Part shown: one piece after another, positions 12,723-13,152 of the stretch | How the letters are laid out: each line of letters begins with the position of its first letter | Numbering within the stretch: the stretch's first letter is position 1 | Position numbers and translations under genes: made by a program | DNA from: an uncultured Mesocricetibacter sp. | Lineage (GTDB): Bacteria; Pseudomonadota; Gammaproteobacteria; Enterobacterales; Pasteurellaceae | Direction: 5' to 3' | DNA length: 13,152 bases | Assembly: GCA_905373425.1 (NCBI GenBank) | Contig: CAJPST010000043.1 | Location: forward strand, 1 to 13,152 | The notes under the pieces: model-generated | The model's input: the letters and a program-made list of their open reading frames with translations, nothing else | Database searches by the model: none | Told to the model about the DNA's origin: nothing

Positions 12723-13152
12723 TTAAGCGAAACGTCTCACTTCGCCGTTGCCTGCAACGTTTTCTACGCAACGCGGGCAAAGTGTCGGATGTTCCGGATT
12801 CACGCCGATTTTGTCGGAATAATGCCAACAACGTGGGCATTTTTCGCCTTGAGAACGAGCAACACTTACTGCAATCCCCTCTAACTCGCCAACAGCCACA
12901 TCTGCCGGTTTGTCTGCTAATGCTTTCACTTCAGCTTTTGAGGTAATTAACACGAAACGTAATTCATCGCCTAATTGTTCCAACAAGGCACGATATTCAT
13001 CGTTAGCATAAACCGTCACTTCCGCTTCTAAACCGCCACCGATCACTTTGTCGTTACGGGCGATTTCTAACACGCGGTTCACCTCAGAACGTACTTTAAT
13101 CAGTTGTTGCCAGTAAGCATCGTCTAATTTTTCGTTCGCGCCTAAGTCAAAT
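12723..13152 (-). CDS. ileS: Isoleucyl-tRNA synthetase IleS, C-terminal part (truncated by window)
   Basis: About the last 142 codons of the class Ia synthetase that charges tRNA-Ile in the cytosol. The frame is open to the window edge, so the N-terminal catalytic part is outside. Visible are the anticodon-binding-side segment (WQQLIKVRSEVNRVLEIARND, split here by a GTG that is an internal valine and not a start), and the C-terminal zinc-binding domain with two CPRC pairs, EKCPRCWHY and TLCPRCVENV. This is typical of the bacterial IleS that has a C-terminal zinc finger. It ends VRRFA, as usual. In E. coli ileS and lspA overlap; here they are 85 bases apart with a terminator between. Confidence 0.96.
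   Translation of the reverse strand, partial: FDLGANEKLDDAYWQQLIKVRSEVNRVLEIARNDKVIGGGLEAEVTVYANDEYRALLEQLGDELRFVLITSKAEVKALADKPADVAVGELEGIAVSVARSQGEKCPRCWHYSDKIGVNPEHPTLCPRCVENVAGNGEVRRFA

Noticed and set aside
12719..12946. Plus-strand 75-codon frame opposite ileS
   Set aside because: It overlaps the zinc-binding C-terminus of ileS, and its Arg/Leu-rich product matches nothing recognisable.
13080..13082. GTG at 13082 as a start of a separate 119-aa protein
   Set aside because: The frame stays open to the window edge and reads as the IleRS segment WQQLIKVRSEVNRVLE, so the codon is an internal valine.
1..13152. Mobile elements, CRISPR arrays, tRNA or rRNA genes, toxin or defence systems
   Set aside because: No transposase, integrase, repeat-spacer pattern, cloverleaf or rRNA-like stretch was seen on either strand. 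The only dispersed repeat is the uptake signal.

Overview
The window is an ordinary housekeeping stretch of a Pasteurellaceae chromosome. Two things point to this family. First, the 9-base DNA-uptake signal AAGTGCGGT (the Haemophilus influenzae type) occurs 15 times exactly, counting both orientations, about once per 0.9 kb. Second, the proteins closely resemble Haemophilus/Aggregatibacter/Pasteurella homologues. Moderate GC content, judged by eye, would suit an Aggregatibacter-like genome better than AT-rich H. influenzae, but the genus is an inference. No mobile element, CRISPR array, rRNA or tRNA was seen, and both window edges cut through genes.

Layout. 1-2268 (+): the end of a cytochrome c maturation operon, ccmF (3' part), dsbE/ccmG, ccmH and ccmI, whose start and stop codons overlap. 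2372-3589 (+): a HI0933/YhiN-type flavoprotein. 3698-4882 (-): nhaA, a Na+/H+ antiporter, convergent with the flavoprotein gene and sharing a terminator-like hairpin with it. 4883-5125: divergent regulatory region. 5126-8602 (+): dnaE, the replicative polymerase alpha subunit. 8603-8864: terminator-like hairpins followed by the purM control region. 8865-10599 (+): purM and purN of purine synthesis, with an unexpected strong terminator between them. 10643-10984 (-): a comE1/ComEA-like competence protein. 11190-12637 (-): ispH and lspA, overlapping by 4 bases. 12723-13152 (-): the 3' end of ileS.

Function. Ccm proteins attach haem to c-type cytochromes in the periplasm. NhaA handles sodium and pH. 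DnaE copies the chromosome. PurM and PurN catalyse steps 5 and 3 of IMP synthesis. IspH makes isoprenoid precursors. LspA cleaves lipoprotein signal peptides. IleRS charges tRNA-Ile. ComE1 belongs to DNA uptake, the process that also explains the uptake signals.

The most interesting content is regulatory rather than a new gene system. A likely CRP-S (Sxy/CRP competence) site for comE1 lies inside the loop of a hairpin built from two inverted uptake signals. A strong intrinsic terminator sits between purM and purN, with no visible ribosome binding site for purN. The nhaA leader has an arm that could pair with either of two similar sequences, one of them the ribosome binding site. A near-consensus PurR operator lies beside the purM promoter. 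I found no convincing undescribed biological system.
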